DNA of 64,000 nt from Arion vulgaris (taxonomy: Eukaryota > Mollusca > Gastropoda > Stylommatophora > Arionidae), in NCBI GenBank assembly GCA_020796225.1, contig CM036759.1, positions 67,530,090 to 67,594,089 on the forward strand. Direction: 5' to 3'. The position numbers were made by a program, and so were the translations under genes. Position 1 is the first letter of the stretch; each line of letters begins with the position of its first letter. Of the stretch, positions 42,880 through 54,844 are shown one piece after another. Below the pieces are notes generated by a model, which worked only from the letters and a program-made list of their open reading frames with translations, did no database searches and was not told where the DNA came from.

Positions 42880-43142
42880 ACTCCCGAGTGGTTACCGGGG
42901 CCCAAATTTGGGGTGTCAAGAATAGAACCACTGTTACCTGCCATGCATGTTGTAAGACGCGGCTAAGGAGGTTAGGCTGAAATCGGATGCACATGTCCTA
43001 AACGTGTACAAGTCTATGCGTTTAGTGGCCTACCAAGCCAATGTGCAACGTATACACGTTCTTGGCAAAGATCAAACATATCACAAAGAGTGATAAAAGT
43101 TGGCCGTAAAGAACGAACGCAAAGAAGAAGAAGAGGAGAAGT
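42880..43142 (+). mobile_element. SINE B with (GAA)n tail
   Basis: Head CTCCCGAGTGGTTACCGGGG followed by CCCAAATTTGGGGTG (Ser/Leu-tRNA A-box-like GAGTGGTTA). The 3' part is homologous to SINE A and E: ATATCACAAAGAGTGATAAA and CGTAAAGAACGAACGCAAAG + AAGAAG. A minus-strand copy lies at 60.24-60.53 kb. Confidence 0.78.
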
Positions 43143-43489
43143 GAATTCAACTAATGTTCTAAATATTTAGTCATTTTCTGACAATATGTTTGTTCATTTT
43201 ATTTCTGTTTATTAAAAACAAAAAAAAACTATTGTTTTGACTTGGTCTCCCGCCATAAGATTTACTAATTATTTTTCCTTTGTGAACGCCCTGTTTAGTT
43301 TGACAATTGAAACTATTTATTATATATTATCAGTTACGGCTCGTAATTAAGGGCCAGTGGGTCCGGGTCCCACCAAAAATCATATATAATTAATGTGGGA
43401 AAATTAATATATAACCTAACCCAGAACCCAGAACCCAGAACCCAGAACACTTATTTTTCCGAAAATGTTTGTCCAACCCCACCAACACA
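43143..43489. other. No gene; AT-rich with small repeats
   Basis: 43255-43270 (GGTCTCCCGCCATAAGATTT) resembles the foldback repeat end. AACCCAG occurs four times at 43420-43450. The sequence is otherwise unassigned. Confidence 0.5.
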
Positions 43490-43882
43490 AATGATCACGA
43501 GCCGCCACTGTATATTATTATATGATGAGCCGCTACTGTATATTATTATATGATGAGCCGCCACTGTATATTATTATATGATGAGCCGCTACTGTATATT
43601 ATTATATGATCACGAGCCGCCACTGTATATTATTATATGATCACGAGCCGCCACTGTATATTATTATATGATCACGAGCCGCCACTGTATATTATTATAT
43701 GATGAGCCGCCACTGTATATTATTATATGATGAGCCGCTACTGTATATTATTATATGATCACGAGCGCACTGTATATTATGATCCGACCGCCACTGTATA
43801 TTATTATATGATCACGAGCCGCCACTGTATATTATTATATGATCACGAGCCGCCACTGTATATTATTATTATTGTATTATTT
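43490..43882. repeat. 28/31-bp tandem repeat, about 14 copies
   Basis: Unit GAGCCGCCACTGTATATTAT + TATATGAT, with or without CAC. The two lengths alternate in blocks. Confidence 0.95.
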
Positions 43883-45069
43883 CCATGAGAATAACAAACA
43901 GGATAAAAAAATAAAGATAAATATTTTTTTTTTTAAAAGTCTTCATGAAATTATTGTACAAATTAATGCTCTGTCAAAAAGGTTACTATTTGTTCCGTAT
44001 CCGCAATGAGTTAATTCTCTTTTTGTATGTTTGCCATCCACTTTTGTATGTTTGCTGACTATAGGCGACGGTTGGACGGTTGGTGTGTCTTGTATGTTTG
44101 CCGTCCACATTAGTTGACTATATCGTGGTTGGACGGTTGTTGTGTCTTGATGATCTTTCAGACCAATGTCGACGGAGTCTAACTTCTGGCAGGTTCAACC
44201 AATACAAACAGACCTGAATGTGAAAGCCAGACTAAAGGGCGGGGAGCAGGGTTGGGTCTCATAAGGTGACAGCACAGAACCCACCGGCGAGTGGTAAATG
44301 CTCTGGCTGCAACCATCACTTCCACCAGCTATGGGACAAATAGCACTTGTCCTCTCTCTCTCCCTTGAGAAGGACATAATTTGTCTTGTCTTGTCTTCTA
44401 CTTCTTTGACACTTTCCTCCAAGTATACGTGGATTAAACTATAGTGTCCAGGGAGCACACCCTGCATAAAAGCTTGGGATGGTGAGCCCGGCGACAGAAG
44501 GCTGAAGTCACCTAGATTAGGACGATTCCAGACACATCCGGAATGCAGATCTCGCCAACAGGGAACTGCAACTGTCTAAAGAACTAACTAAAAAATAAAG
44601 ATATCAGAAACGGAATGTATCAGCCATTATTGGAGGGGAGGAATCGACACGTACGAGTGACTAAATGACTACGCCCATGCATGTTTATTGCCTAACAATT
44701 TCTAGTATAGCCAACTAAAGACTCCTTCTTAGGTTGAAAAGATCGTGTCACTACTTGACAAGATTTAACCAGGGTAAAAAACAATTTATAATAACAGGGG
44801 AGATAACTTGTGTATTTACAAAACACAATTATTTATGTGTTATTTCCCTTAATAATAACCCTTCCCAAAAAAAAAACCCAACTAAATTGTGTCAAGCTAT
44901 TCTAACAAACAGTGGCAACGTGAATGACGGAATACAAAAGGTGGAAATGGGATGAAGTAAATCTAAGATGAGCAAAGATAATCTTAGAAAAAAGTGAGCA
45001 AAAATAATAATAAAACCAACAAGTATGGAATAAAAACCGATAGGAAAACAAAAGATCTAGAAGAATGCA
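43883..45069. other. Intergenic; unclassified sequence, possible LINE piece at 44160-44580
   Basis: Short duplication (TTGTATGTTTGCC) at 44023-44105. 44160-44580 is more GC-rich than its flanks and contains a recognisably translated-looking stretch (GEHPAYKLGMVSP-like by frame) but I cannot name it. The rest is AT-rich. Confidence 0.4.
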
Positions 45070-45071
45070 TA

Positions 45072-45182
45072 TTGACAGTGACAGGTTGATTAACAGTGAC
45101 AGGTTGATTGACAATGACAGGTTGATTGACAGTGACAGGTTGATTGACAGTGACAGGTTGATTGACAGTGACAGATTGATTG
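45072..45182. repeat. 18-bp tandem repeat, seven copies
   Basis: Unit GACAGTGACAGGTTGATT; leads directly into the GATTGATT tail of SINE C. Confidence 0.93.
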
Positions 45183-45615
45183 ATTGATAGGATCATCATC
45201 ATTGAACTTGATTGAGTAACCATATGTACTTCGATCTCTTTCTTAGATAGCTAGATCTCAACGGTAGTGCACGAACTCTGCAGCACCGGCGAGAGTCTTC
45301 GATGTAATTTTGAAGATGGTGAAAATATTTTGTAGAAATTATAAATTATTCATATTTCTAATGAATTCTGCCCAGGCAGCGGCTTTCCAGCCTGATCTTC
45401 TCGATTTTGATCTACCAAGGATTCTTTTACGTGCTCAAACTAAACACGGGAATTCCGTTTTATCGTCCGTCTCCGATAGGACTAGGTACACGATCTCACC
45501 TACATTAAATTCAGAGATCTCTGGAAAAATATTCCGATGGCTCCAGAAGGGAGCGAACCGGATACCTTTAGAACGAGCACCTAGCCTCTGCGCCACAGAG
45601 ACTTCTAAGTGGCCA
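45183..45615 (-). mobile_element. SINE C, near full length
   Basis: Tail GATCATCATCATTGAACTTG at left; head at right, reversed: A-box GTGGCGCAGAGGCTAGG, B-box GGTATCCGGTTCGCTCCC. This is the best-preserved tRNA-like head of the family in the window. Confidence 0.8.
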
Positions 45616-45754
45616 ATTATGGGCGTGCAACATGGACATTTAATAAGATGGTGGTCAAATAGAGATGGACTTTAACATCATTTACAGGATAGTCCTCTGT
45701 AGACCATCACTTCTCGGACATTGTCTAAGATTAAAGTAGGTACACTTGACTGTG

Positions 45755-45962
45755 ACCAAAGGTTGGGCTTAAAGGGTGACCAAAGGGTGGGGGCTTAAAG
45801 GGTGACCAAAGGGTGGGCTTAAAGGGTGACCAAAGGGTGGGCTTAAAGGGTGACCAAAGGGTGGGCTTAAAGGGTGATCAAAGGGTGGGCTTAAAGGGTG
45901 ACCAAAGGGTGGGCTTAAAGGGTGACCAAAGGGTGGGCTTAAAGGGTGACCAAAGGGTGGAA
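45755..45962. repeat. 24-bp tandem repeat, nine copies
   Basis: Unit GGTGACCAAAGGGTGGGCTT + AAAG. Confidence 0.95.
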
Positions 45963-46029
45963 GCCTTCATTAAACGCCAAATGGCAACATCTAAAATTAG
46001 ACAAAACTTTGAGTGCCTCATTTGAAAGA

Positions 46030-46440
46030 ATGGCAACGTGTGGAGTTTTACACGTTTTACACGTTCACTGGCACTGGGGTCACACACGTTTTACACGTTC
46101 ACTGTTACTGGGGATCACACACATTTTACAATCACTGGTACTGGGGTTACCCGTTGTGGCACTTCCGGGTGTGGCCCAATGTTATTTATTTAAAGATAGA
46201 TAAGAGAACAGATATATCTATCTAGCAAGAACTTAAATTACAACTAAAAATAGTGGATGATGATACAAATAAGAATGAGAAAATTAAAATATTTTGGACA
46301 TTTAAAACGATATGAGTATTGGACCCTTTCTGGAAGGAGGCAACCCGGCAAAGAGGAGATGTGATAGACAACGGAGAATATAGTTTCAGGGTGTGACATG
46401 ATATCAACATGAATGAGGCATAGGTGAGACAACTAGACTA
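46030..46440 (+). mobile_element. Small duplications and LINE fragment
   Basis: 46045-46150: three loose copies of ACACGTTTTACACGTTCACT-type sequence. 46215-46400: same LINE segment as 26580-26780 (CAAATAAGAATGAGAAAATT, ATTTTGGACATTTAAAACGA). Confidence 0.65.
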
Positions 46441-46636
46441 TAAGAGAGAGAGAGAGAGAGAGACAGTAGAAGGTGGAACAGACTGAGAGAGAAGAGAGAG
46501 AATGACTAGCATGGTGAGACAACTAGACTATGACGAGCTATTGAGACACTAGACTGTTTGAGAAGAGAAGACACAGCATAGTGAGACAAAGACTGTTTGA
46601 AGAAGAATGACTACAGCATAGGTGAGACAACTAGAC

Positions 46637-46667
<31 letters not shown>

Positions 46668-46921
46668 ATGACTGCAGCATAGGTGAGACAACTAGACTGT
46701 GTGTGGGAGAGAGAGAGAATGACTACAGCATAGGTGAGACAACTAGACTGTGTGTGTGAGAGAGAGAGAGAGAGAGAATGACTACAGCATAGGTGAGACA
46801 ACTAGACTGTGTGTGAGAGAGAGAGAGAGAGAGAGAAAGAATGACTGCAGCATAGGTGAGACAAATAGACTGTGTGTGTGAGAGAGAGAGAATGACTGCA
46901 GCATAGGTGAGACAACTAGAC

Positions 46922-46970
<49 letters not shown>

Positions 46971-47000
46971 ATGACTGCAGCATATGTGAGACAACTAGAC

Positions 47001-47035
<35 letters not shown>

Positions 47036-47130
47036 GACTGCAGCATAGGTGAGACAACTAGACTATGAGAGAGAGAGAAAGAGAATGACTGCAGAAGAGA
47101 TGAGACAAACAAATTATGAGAGAGAGAAAT
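46440..47130. repeat. GA-rich compound array, about 12 copies
   Basis: Unit GAATGACTGCAGCATAGGTG + AGACAACTAGACTGTGTGTG followed by (GA)n of varying length, giving 45-75-bp periods. Confidence 0.93.
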
Positions 47131-48925
47131 TTCGAAGGATTATTAAAGTGACAAAGTTCTACTTACAACAATCTAATGAATAACGTTGATCAAGTATAAT
47201 TCTGAAGTAGAAAAAGGCATGCCTGTGTGACGGAAGACACTGAAAATAGGGAAAGCATGTCTTAACGAAAAAACCAATCAGGTGCGCCATATTATGTGCA
47301 CTGACTGAGCCTGAATTCCTCTTCTTCTTCTTTCGATCACCCGTTATTAATTCAGGCGTAAATTCATAACGCCTGGTATAGCGCTTCTGACCCATTTTTG
47401 CGTGGGTCTATTTTACCCTTTTACAGGCATCCCGCAACCATATGGACAGCCTGGCCGACTTCAGAGGTGCTTAAAGCTTAGATCCTTCAAGAGAGATCGT
47501 TGCAGGAGATCTGATGTCCTAGTACCTCTTTCTCTGACAGATTTAGTTTTAGTGAGGGCATATCAGGTGCCTTCTCTAACGGCTTTCCTGCCTTTGGTGA
47601 GGTCATTCCATACACAACTTAAGATACCACTCCTTAATGATCTTTTAGTGCCGCAAATTTGGGCTTAGATCTACGTCAAGGATCCTGAATTCAAAGTTGT
47701 CGAACCCAAGAAGAAGATGGCCAGCAAGTTTCAACGAATCAATGTTATATACAAACTTACAAAACGAATGTATCGAACAAAAAGCCTTCATCGAGGTTAG
47801 AAAACAAAATAAGTTGCACTTATAATGCAATACAGGAAAACGCAGTTGAGTCGCTACGTGGCGCAAGTGACCATGGGCCGTGAAAATTCCGATATTCTAG
47901 GTTGGCTTGGGTTTTTAAATAAAGGAAACGGGTTTGGACAACAGGTTCTCTGATCCTTTATATAGTTATCTAAATTACAAGTACTTCTGGAGTCGGAATA
48001 CGATCAGCCTGAATGGCGAGGGATACTGGAGGTAAGAAAGCTAACCTGCACTCAACAATTATTCAGAAGCCTACGCTTGAATTTATTAGCGGGAAATAAA
48101 GAGGAAAAATTAAATAGAAATAAATATTTAACACCAGATAACCCCACTCCCTCCCACACCTACACAGCAGTAGCACACACATGAGTTACACAGGAGTAGC
48201 ACAAACATGAGTCAGATACCTCATACATGACCAGAAAAAAAACCCATAGCTCTGTGTACAAATATCCTATTACAGAAACGAACTAAATTTATCTTTCAAA
48301 CACGTCAAATATAGAAGATTCCAAAATTGTCCTGTGTTGTTTCGCTGATAAGATCCTATCTTTCTGACCTGATATTTTGCCTTGTTGAACACACCGCCAT
48401 TTTAACCTCTTTCATCTCTTATCTCAAACCGTCAAAGTGTTCAAGATGGCTGACATGTTCAAATCAACACATCGCTTCAGTTAGTTGTTATGTGTGTAAG
48501 TTATTATCTATTTAATGTATTTGACTGAAATTATTTGTCAATAATAGTATAACTTTGGAATAATATATTTAATTGTTATATTTGTACATTAATTTGCTAG
48601 AAATGATCAATTTTCTAATATATATGCAAAGCTTCCATCTTCGTCTAGCAAACGCGGAAGTCAGACAATTGATTTCCGGTTTTTATAGCTTGTCGTAGTT
48701 TAGTAAATTAAAAATCTTTACTTCAATTTGAAAAAAAAAGTTTACTATGTGTTTATATTACATCTAGAAAACCGTCTTCTTCTTTTGTCGTCACACTGTT
48801 ACCGGGTTGTTGTCCAGTGTCGTGGTTTTCTGTTTTTTGTCTTGCGCTGTTCTAGTGGCTTGGGTGATTGTTATTTATGCTCTTTGACAAGATTCTACTA
48901 TGTCATCTAACCAACGTTTTCGGGG
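47131..48925. other. Intergenic, no supported gene
   Basis: An 88-codon frame at 47402-47668 (contains DLVLVRAYQVPSLTAF) has no recognised motif and lies beside a TTCTTCTTC run at 47322, so it is probably mobile-element sequence. 48060-48720 is AT-rich; 48395-48460 (CGCCATTTTAACC..CAAGATGG) resembles other dispersed repeats. Confidence 0.5.
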
Positions 48926-49135
48926 TTTTCCTCTCGTCTTCTTTCCTGATGTTCTGTTGTAGAAGACTCTGGTTTTCCTCTCGTCTTCTTTCCTGATGTT
49001 CTGTTGTAGAAGACTCTGGTTTTCCTCTCGTCTTCTTTCCTGATGTTCTGTTGTAGAAGACTCTGGTTTTCCTCTCGTCTTATTTTCTGATGTTCTGTTG
49101 TAGAAGACTCTGAATACTATAAAGTTTGGTTGCAT
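48900..49135 (-). repeat. 47-bp array, four copies, in a LINE C-terminus
   Basis: Unit GGTTTTCCTCTCGTCTTCTT + TCCTGATGTTCTGTTGTAGAAGACTCT. Minus strand of the last copy reads KKTRGKPRKRWLDDI, the end block of a LINE ORF2, identifying the source. Confidence 0.85.
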
Positions 49136-49324
49136 TTTTATTAAGTGGCCAAATCAATTCATTCTTTGTTTCTATATGTTATTCAAGCAAGGTTCTATGC
49201 CAACTTTCTTGGTGTTGTTGGTAACTTTTCGCAGGCACAGAATTTCACAGGTATAGTTATTTTTATCTATCTGTATAAATATATAATAGAATTGTGCATG
49301 TGTTTATGTTTAGTTTAGTTGTCG

Positions 49325-50095
49325 GATCATCATCACTGCACGTCAAACAAATGTATCAATAAGTGCTCCGATCTCCTCCTCAGTATGTCTCTCAGCGTGT
49401 AGCGACCAATGACATCGGTTTCTTGTTGGTTTACTATTCTTCTTTTGCTACCAGTACAGTGCTCTTGTCTAGCTGCCCCAACATTTGACTTGGAATTCCT
49501 GAAGTCTGGTTAGTGTTGTAGATTTACCACTTTTACTTGAATCATTTACACCCTCTCTCCTTAGGGAATTTATCATATCAGCCTCGCCCATTGCTCGCCC
49601 GCTTTTTACAGCAGCAATGCCTGCAAGGATATTAGCGCATACATTGCCGCTTACACCTGCTTTCCCCTGGTACCAAAAATAAACCCACTGCTTTTTGTCA
49701 GCCTAGACCCCCACAACGACTCAACCATTGTCTCCGTTCCAAACGTGTTTCCATCTTTCTGTGCATACTCATTGTGTCACTGAGAAAACATGCATGGATA
49801 CAAGTCTGTGATTCTAGCCAGATCCTAGCTTTAGTTACTGCCATGATTTCCATAATGAGATTGCTGTAGTCATGGCAAAACATCACTGCCTTCCTTCACA
49901 ACATCCCAACTGACTAGAGCAATGAAAGCCCATGAGCTCCGCACATATCGAATCACTGACCCATCTGTATAAATGATTACATCGCCCTTAGATGAGTTGT
50001 CAGAAATTAACATCTGAACTTCTGTCGCTCCGACCATTGGGTTTTCAAGTAAACACACCTGCTGAATAAAGTCCTCAGTCTGACCCTACCAAGAT
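49325..50095 (-). mobile_element. RNase H-type LINE (Nimbus-like), decayed
   Basis: Minus strand: GDVIIYTDGSVIRYVRSSWA (RNase H start, 50000-49940), IMEIMAVTKARIWLESQ, CFLSDTMSMHRKMETRLERR (49770) and a degraded ADMINSLR-type end near 49560. 49325-49420 is a separate SINE-like stretch (AAGTGCTCCGATCTCCTCCT), similar to 9.3 kb. Confidence 0.72.
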
Positions 50096-50512
50096 TTTAC
50101 AACCTGTGTATGTGTCTGTTAGAAATATTTAACATACTTCCCGAGACGCTACAAAATTGAAAATGGTGAAGCTACTCTTTAAATACTGTTGTTGCCGCCT
50201 GTTATACCGCTTTTTGGGGTGGTGTGGGACTGGAGGGACATGAGTCTATGGAATTTAATGGTTGCATGGCTAGTGCAGTCGTCGCGAAATGGTTCAGGTC
50301 AGGATCTTTTCTTTATGCCCCAGACAGAAAACAATTATTGGCATTACCGTGTACTGAGCCCTGGTCTCCCATATGGAGCCGTAGACTTATCCATTTGACC
50401 AGACGTTAGCCGGTAGCTTCCTTAAAGTGGACATTGCAAAACTGATGAAAACTGGATTTTTGTTATTTTCTTACATGTTAATATCAAACTTAATTACAAA
50501 CATATTACACAA
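50096..50512. other. Intergenic, no gene
   Basis: Contains a 61-69-codon frame overlap at 50189-50409 with no motif; the segment is moderately GC-rich and may be a SINE or LINE piece. Nothing can be named. Confidence 0.4.
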
Positions 50513-51310
50513 AGTAACAACTGTTATAAGAAGGAGAAGATGGAGATATGTTGGGCATACCTTGAGAAGAAATGTCTGGTCAACCACTAGTAACAACTGT
50601 TATAAGAAGGAGAAGATGGAGATATGTTGGGCATACCTTGAGAAGAAATGTCTGGTCAACCACTAGTAACAACTGTTATAAGAAGGAGAAGATGGAGATA
50701 TATTGGACATACCTTGAGAAGAAATGTCTGGTCAACCACTAGTAACAACTGTTATAAGAAGGAAGATGGAGATATATTGGACATCTTGAGAAAATGTCTG
50801 GTCAACCACTAGTGATAACTGTTATAAGAAGGAGAAGATGGAGATATGTTGGGCATACCTTGAGAAGAAATGTCTGGTCAACCACTAGTAACAACTGTTA
50901 TAAGAAGGAGAAGATGGAGATATATTGGGCATACCTTGAGAAGAAATGTCTGGTCAACCATTAGTGACAATTGTTATAAGAAAAAGAAGATGGAGATATG
51001 TTGGGCATACTCTGAGAAGAAATGTCTGGTCAATCACTAGTGGCAATTGTTATAAGAAGGAAAAGATGGAGATATGTTGAGAAATAATGATCAACGAATA
51101 TCAAATCAGGCAATGAATTGAGATGCAGAAGGTTCAAGAAAGAAAGGACGACATAAGGAGACCCTGAAAAGAACTTTGCTGAGAGGCAAGAAATATCGGT
51201 CTCAGTTCCATGGAGAAGATTGAGCGAGTTTTCCAGGATATAGCGGTATGGAGAAATTACTTACAGGCCATATGTAATGTATAGCGGTACGAGAGGAATT
51301 ATTATTATTA
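50513..51310 (+). mobile_element. LINE 3' end with 76-bp array, about seven copies
   Basis: Unit ACAACTGTTATAAGAAGGAG ... TGTCTGGTCAACCACTAGTA, coding TTVIRRRRWRYVGHTLRRN. From 51070 the LINE continues as single copy: GAGACCCTGAAAAGAACTTT, GGAGAAGATTGAGCGAGTTT, and the end GTACGAGAGGAATTATTATT. Confidence 0.88.
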
Positions 51311-51354
51311 TTATAAACAAGCCGTTGATCACCATCATCTAGATGCGTTCAACC

Positions 51355-52050
51355 CACCCAGAACAAGAGTTGTATTTTTTTTAAATTCACAGAAAACAAA
51401 ATGAACAAGATATTCTCATACAACTTGGCCACCTGTTGCAAGAGGCATTGTTTTAGATGATAAACAACGTTTAGTGTATGCACTGAAATTAGTTATATAA
51501 AGAATAATTAATTTTCGTGAAAATATATTGTAAAAAAACGCCCACTTCATTGTGCAGTGGATTTCACAAATATAACAAGTGCAAAGTATGTCAAACTGAC
51601 ATATGATGTACACATCACCCATAGTTATAGCATGAACCTCCATTTTTTGTCTAAATTGTATATAAGCAAAGATATTGCTCTTCTAATTTGAAATTATTAT
51701 TTTTAATTTGGAAGAGTTACATTTCAAAAGCCATATCTACAAAATCAATTGAGTTAGACATTTCTTGGAGGTTCACGCTATAACTATGGGTGATATGTAC
51801 ATCATATGCTGGTTTGACATTTTTTGCAATTCTTATATTTGTGAAATACACTGCACAATGAAGTGGTGGTTTTTTACAATATATTTTCAAGAAAATTAAT
51901 TATTGTTTAAATAACTAATTACAGTGCATAGACTAAATGTTTATCACTAAAAACAGTGCATAATGCAACGTGTGGCCAACTTGTATGAGAATATGTTTGG
52001 TAGGTTTTTATGTGAATTTAAAAAAAGACAACCCTAGTTCTGGTGGGTCT
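51355..52050. mobile_element. Foldback element with about 280-bp inverted arms
   Basis: Left arm 51355-51645 is the reverse complement of right arm about 51768-52048: CACCCAGAACAAGAG / CTAGTTCTGGTGGG at the outer ends, ACTTGGCCACCTGTTGC / CAACGTGTGGCCAACTT, and ACATCACCCATAGTTATAGC / CTATAACTATGGGTGAT inside. The loop is about 120 bp and AT-rich. No transposase in it. Confidence 0.85.
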
Positions 52051-52346
52051 CCGCCATTAGATTTAAACAATAAATTACCGTGTCCAAAAAACGGGTGCAT
52101 CTGCTAGTTAAGTATCCACTCTATCAATCTCTAGTCATCCATCTTAGATTTATGATTTAGTTTATTTAGTTTTCCTTGTGTATGTATCCTTGAAAAAAAG
52201 ACTTATAGTCGAAACGTTGGACTTTTGTTAGTTTTATGATTTAATTATTCCCTTTTCTGACTTATGTGATACCCTACATACGGGTCATTGTCCTAATACG
52301 TAACTTTATTAAGTAACACTGCAGCCTCCCCTCAGTTTTCTCCAGA
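52051..52346. other. Intergenic, no gene
   Basis: Includes TAGTCGAAACGTTGGACTTT near 52207, a short sequence typical of some retroelement ends; otherwise unassigned. Confidence 0.4.
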
Positions 52347-53669
52347 TCTGATCTTCTTCTTCTTCGATCGTTCTAGGCCTGTTTTAATCATTCTCATTGT
52401 GATATATAAACAGCCAAACGTCCGAACGTAATGTACGTGCACCAGCCTTCAGCACCTATTGGAGCCCAGTTGCTTATCCTTCGGTGGGGTGTTCGTTTTC
52501 AGCCAGCTTTTGATTTACTAGGGTGAGCTTTCCCTAGGGTTCGATCAGCTTTGCCGTATTTTTGGGCTTTGTGATCTACGCCGGGACAGTGAGTTACGCT
52601 ATTTATGCCCGTTCTGACTGAGAAATATTTCTCGGGGCTTGTAAGCTTATCCTCGGACGGCGTCTTACTCGTATAAGACACCGTGTAAAGTATCGGCCTT
52701 CGTCAATGTTCAGACCCGAACTTCCTGTCTGGTCCGTACATTGTCGGCCTTGCTTTACCGTACATTTTGAGTTTGATCTGGAGAAGGAACATTCTCAGCC
52801 TTTTCTAGACGCGCATTGGTACGTGGCAATTTGCAATTAACCTCGAAAGCATTGGCATGGGGCCGAGTACAAACAATGTAGAGGGTCGTTTCAGTCGGCA
52901 CTATCAGCGTAACAGAGGATTTTGCGCTCGCCGCCATCACCCGCCCCAGTTATTCCGGGGATGTTAGTTACGACTGCAATCGAACCTTGCCCGGTTGCCC
53001 TAAGGCTGGCAGTTCCGTTTGGCATCACCAACCTCAGTTCTTCCGGGGTTTTTAGTTTAATTTTTAGTCGCACAGTACCTTGCACGGTAATCCTAGGGCG
53101 GGTAGTTTCGTTATGCACTAAACGCAACTTGTTCTTTTGCGCTCGGCAAACCTTGCCCAGTACATGTATCTGCACCAGGCTACCGATGCGGGGTCAGCTG
53201 CAATCTTCTCTCGCACCAACACGAGGGTAGACTTTTATTCGTTTCGGTCCTGTCTTATTTGTTCTTGCCGACGGGCTGGCAATGTTTGCCCCTCCTCAGG
53301 GCTTCGAGCTTTGCCCTACGTGGGCATACGTTTGGTCACTGGATGCACCTCTCATCCATGTCTGAGACGTTTCGTTGCTGTTTCTTTGCGTTCAGGGACT
53401 TTGGCAATATCTTGTTGGACATCGGTTAGGAGATTTGTGCGTTTTGCCTGTATGTATCTTTATCGTATTTCCGTAATTGCACTGCTACCACTACCAGTAG
53501 TTTTCTCCCCGATCCCTGCCCCTCTTAGCCAGACCGGAACCAGAGTCTGTTTCCAGGGTCACCGCGTGGAGGTTGGGGCAGGGTCTTGGTTAGCGCGCCC
53601 CTCGCTAACCCTGGCTCATGTTACCACCATGACCTGATGAGCCTTTGACCCCGGATCGTGTCATCCATT
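52347..53669 (-). mobile_element. E element, near full-length copy, fused to 18S rDNA
   Basis: About 95% alike by eye to 38763-40062 over most of its length, with GAA tail at the left (TCTTCTTCTTCGATCGTTCT). Minus-strand frames: EELRLVMPNGTASLRATGQG and LRLVHNETTRPRITVQGTV (53175-52900). At its 5' end the sequence passes directly into the 18S rRNA fragment. Confidence 0.78.
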
Positions 53670-53786
53670 GAACCTCGACTGATTTAATGAGCCATTCGCG
53701 GTTTCCCCGTGAGACAGTGTGAACTTAGACATGCATGGCTTAATCTTTGAGACAAGCATATGACTACTGGCAGGATCAACCAGATA
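53670..53786 (-). rRNA. 18S rRNA 5'-end fragment (about 117 nt)
   Basis: The minus strand reads ATCTGGTTGATCCTGCCAG at the 5' end, then GTCATATGCTTGTCTCAAAG, AAGCCATGCATGTCTAAG, TTCACACTGTCTCACGG, AACCGCGAATGGCTCATT and AAATCAGTCGAGGTTC, the invariant start of eukaryotic small-subunit rRNA. It stops after about 117 of roughly 1800 nt, so it is a non-functional fragment. Confidence 0.95.
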
Positions 53787-54340
53787 GCTGTCATGGACGA
53801 GACCGGACCGACAATGCTCGGGGTAGGGAGACAGCGCTCTGTGCAGAGTGGATCCCGACGTCCCCGGCGAAAATGCGAAATTGAAGCGAAACGACCGAGC
53901 GCTCGCTTCCCACAGTTTTGCCGGCAAGACTTGCGCCTCGCCAAGCAAAAAACGACACCATGTTACTACCTGCGGACCCACAAGCTCGTTGCGAGAGCCG
54001 GGCCTTTTAACGAGACCACCGTCGAGCGTTTAAAATTTTAGACTGACTGCATCACACCGCGACCGAGAAACTCCGATATACGGACACACACACACCACCA
54101 ATAAGACGCGCGCGCGAGCGAGCGAGTCTTAATAGCAGACGCTACCTTGTTCCTTATTCGCTGGGAGCCTCGTTCGCGTGAAAAAGCGAGGAGACACGCG
54201 CAGCCGTTAGAGACTATGCACGCAATTGGTTATCGACACTGGGGAACCGCGTTCGCTGACTGGCTCGCCCGTCCGGTTATTTTCAAAACGGGGAGGCACA
54301 GTTTGCAGACGCACAACCCAGATCTCCATATCTGATCTGA
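53787..54340 (-). other. Probable rDNA 5' external transcribed spacer
   Basis: Immediately upstream of the 18S start on the same strand, GC-rich with CG-rich simple sequence (GACGCGCGCGCGAGCGAGCG at 54103), in strong contrast to its AT-rich neighbours. Position and composition fit a 5' ETS; sequence identity could not be checked. Small plus-strand frames here are incidental. Confidence 0.7.
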
Positions 54341-54489
54341 TCCGCTCTGATCACAACAGATTTGTCAGTTTCCTTACATCACTAACATAACATGTAAGCT
54401 ACAAACATAACCAAAAGAAGGTCATAGGTCATGTATTGATACTGGATTTAAGAAAGATTTCATATTCATACAATCTTCGCCCATTTGGT

Positions 54490-54740
54490 TATGGGACCCA
54501 CAAGGGAAGAAAAGAATAGTACCACTGCGACCTACAAGGCATATCGTAAGAGGCGACTGATGTAGGACCTAGAGAAGCTACCCTAGTAAATAAAAGCATT
54601 GCAGAAATCGGATGTGCTGGCCTACTTGTAGGCGCATGACTGGCACAACGTACAATCGTTCTTAGGCTCAGATCACATATAAATCGCACAGAGTGGTTAA
54701 CAAGTGGTCTGTATGGAGCGTTTGAAGAAGAAGAAGATAT
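54490..54740 (+). mobile_element. SINE A with (GAA)n tail, head truncated
   Basis: Starts ACCCACAAGGGAAGAAAAGA, core ATCGTAAGAGGCGACTGATG, tail GGAGCGTTTGAAGAAGAAGA. Confidence 0.82.
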
Positions 54741-54844
54741 TCATACGATCCAGGATTGAAGATACAATACAGTCTGTTTCGTTAATAACTCTGTTGGTAA
54801 GAAAGTAGTTATGTTACTAATGGAAAGAAATCGGTTATGATTGA

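Noticed and set aside
47402..47668. 88-codon frame with a protein-like composition
   Set aside because: No motif, no splice context, lies among repeats.
53670..54340. Functional rDNA unit
   Set aside because: Only about 117 nt of 18S remains and it runs into a mobile element; no 5.8S or 28S in the window.
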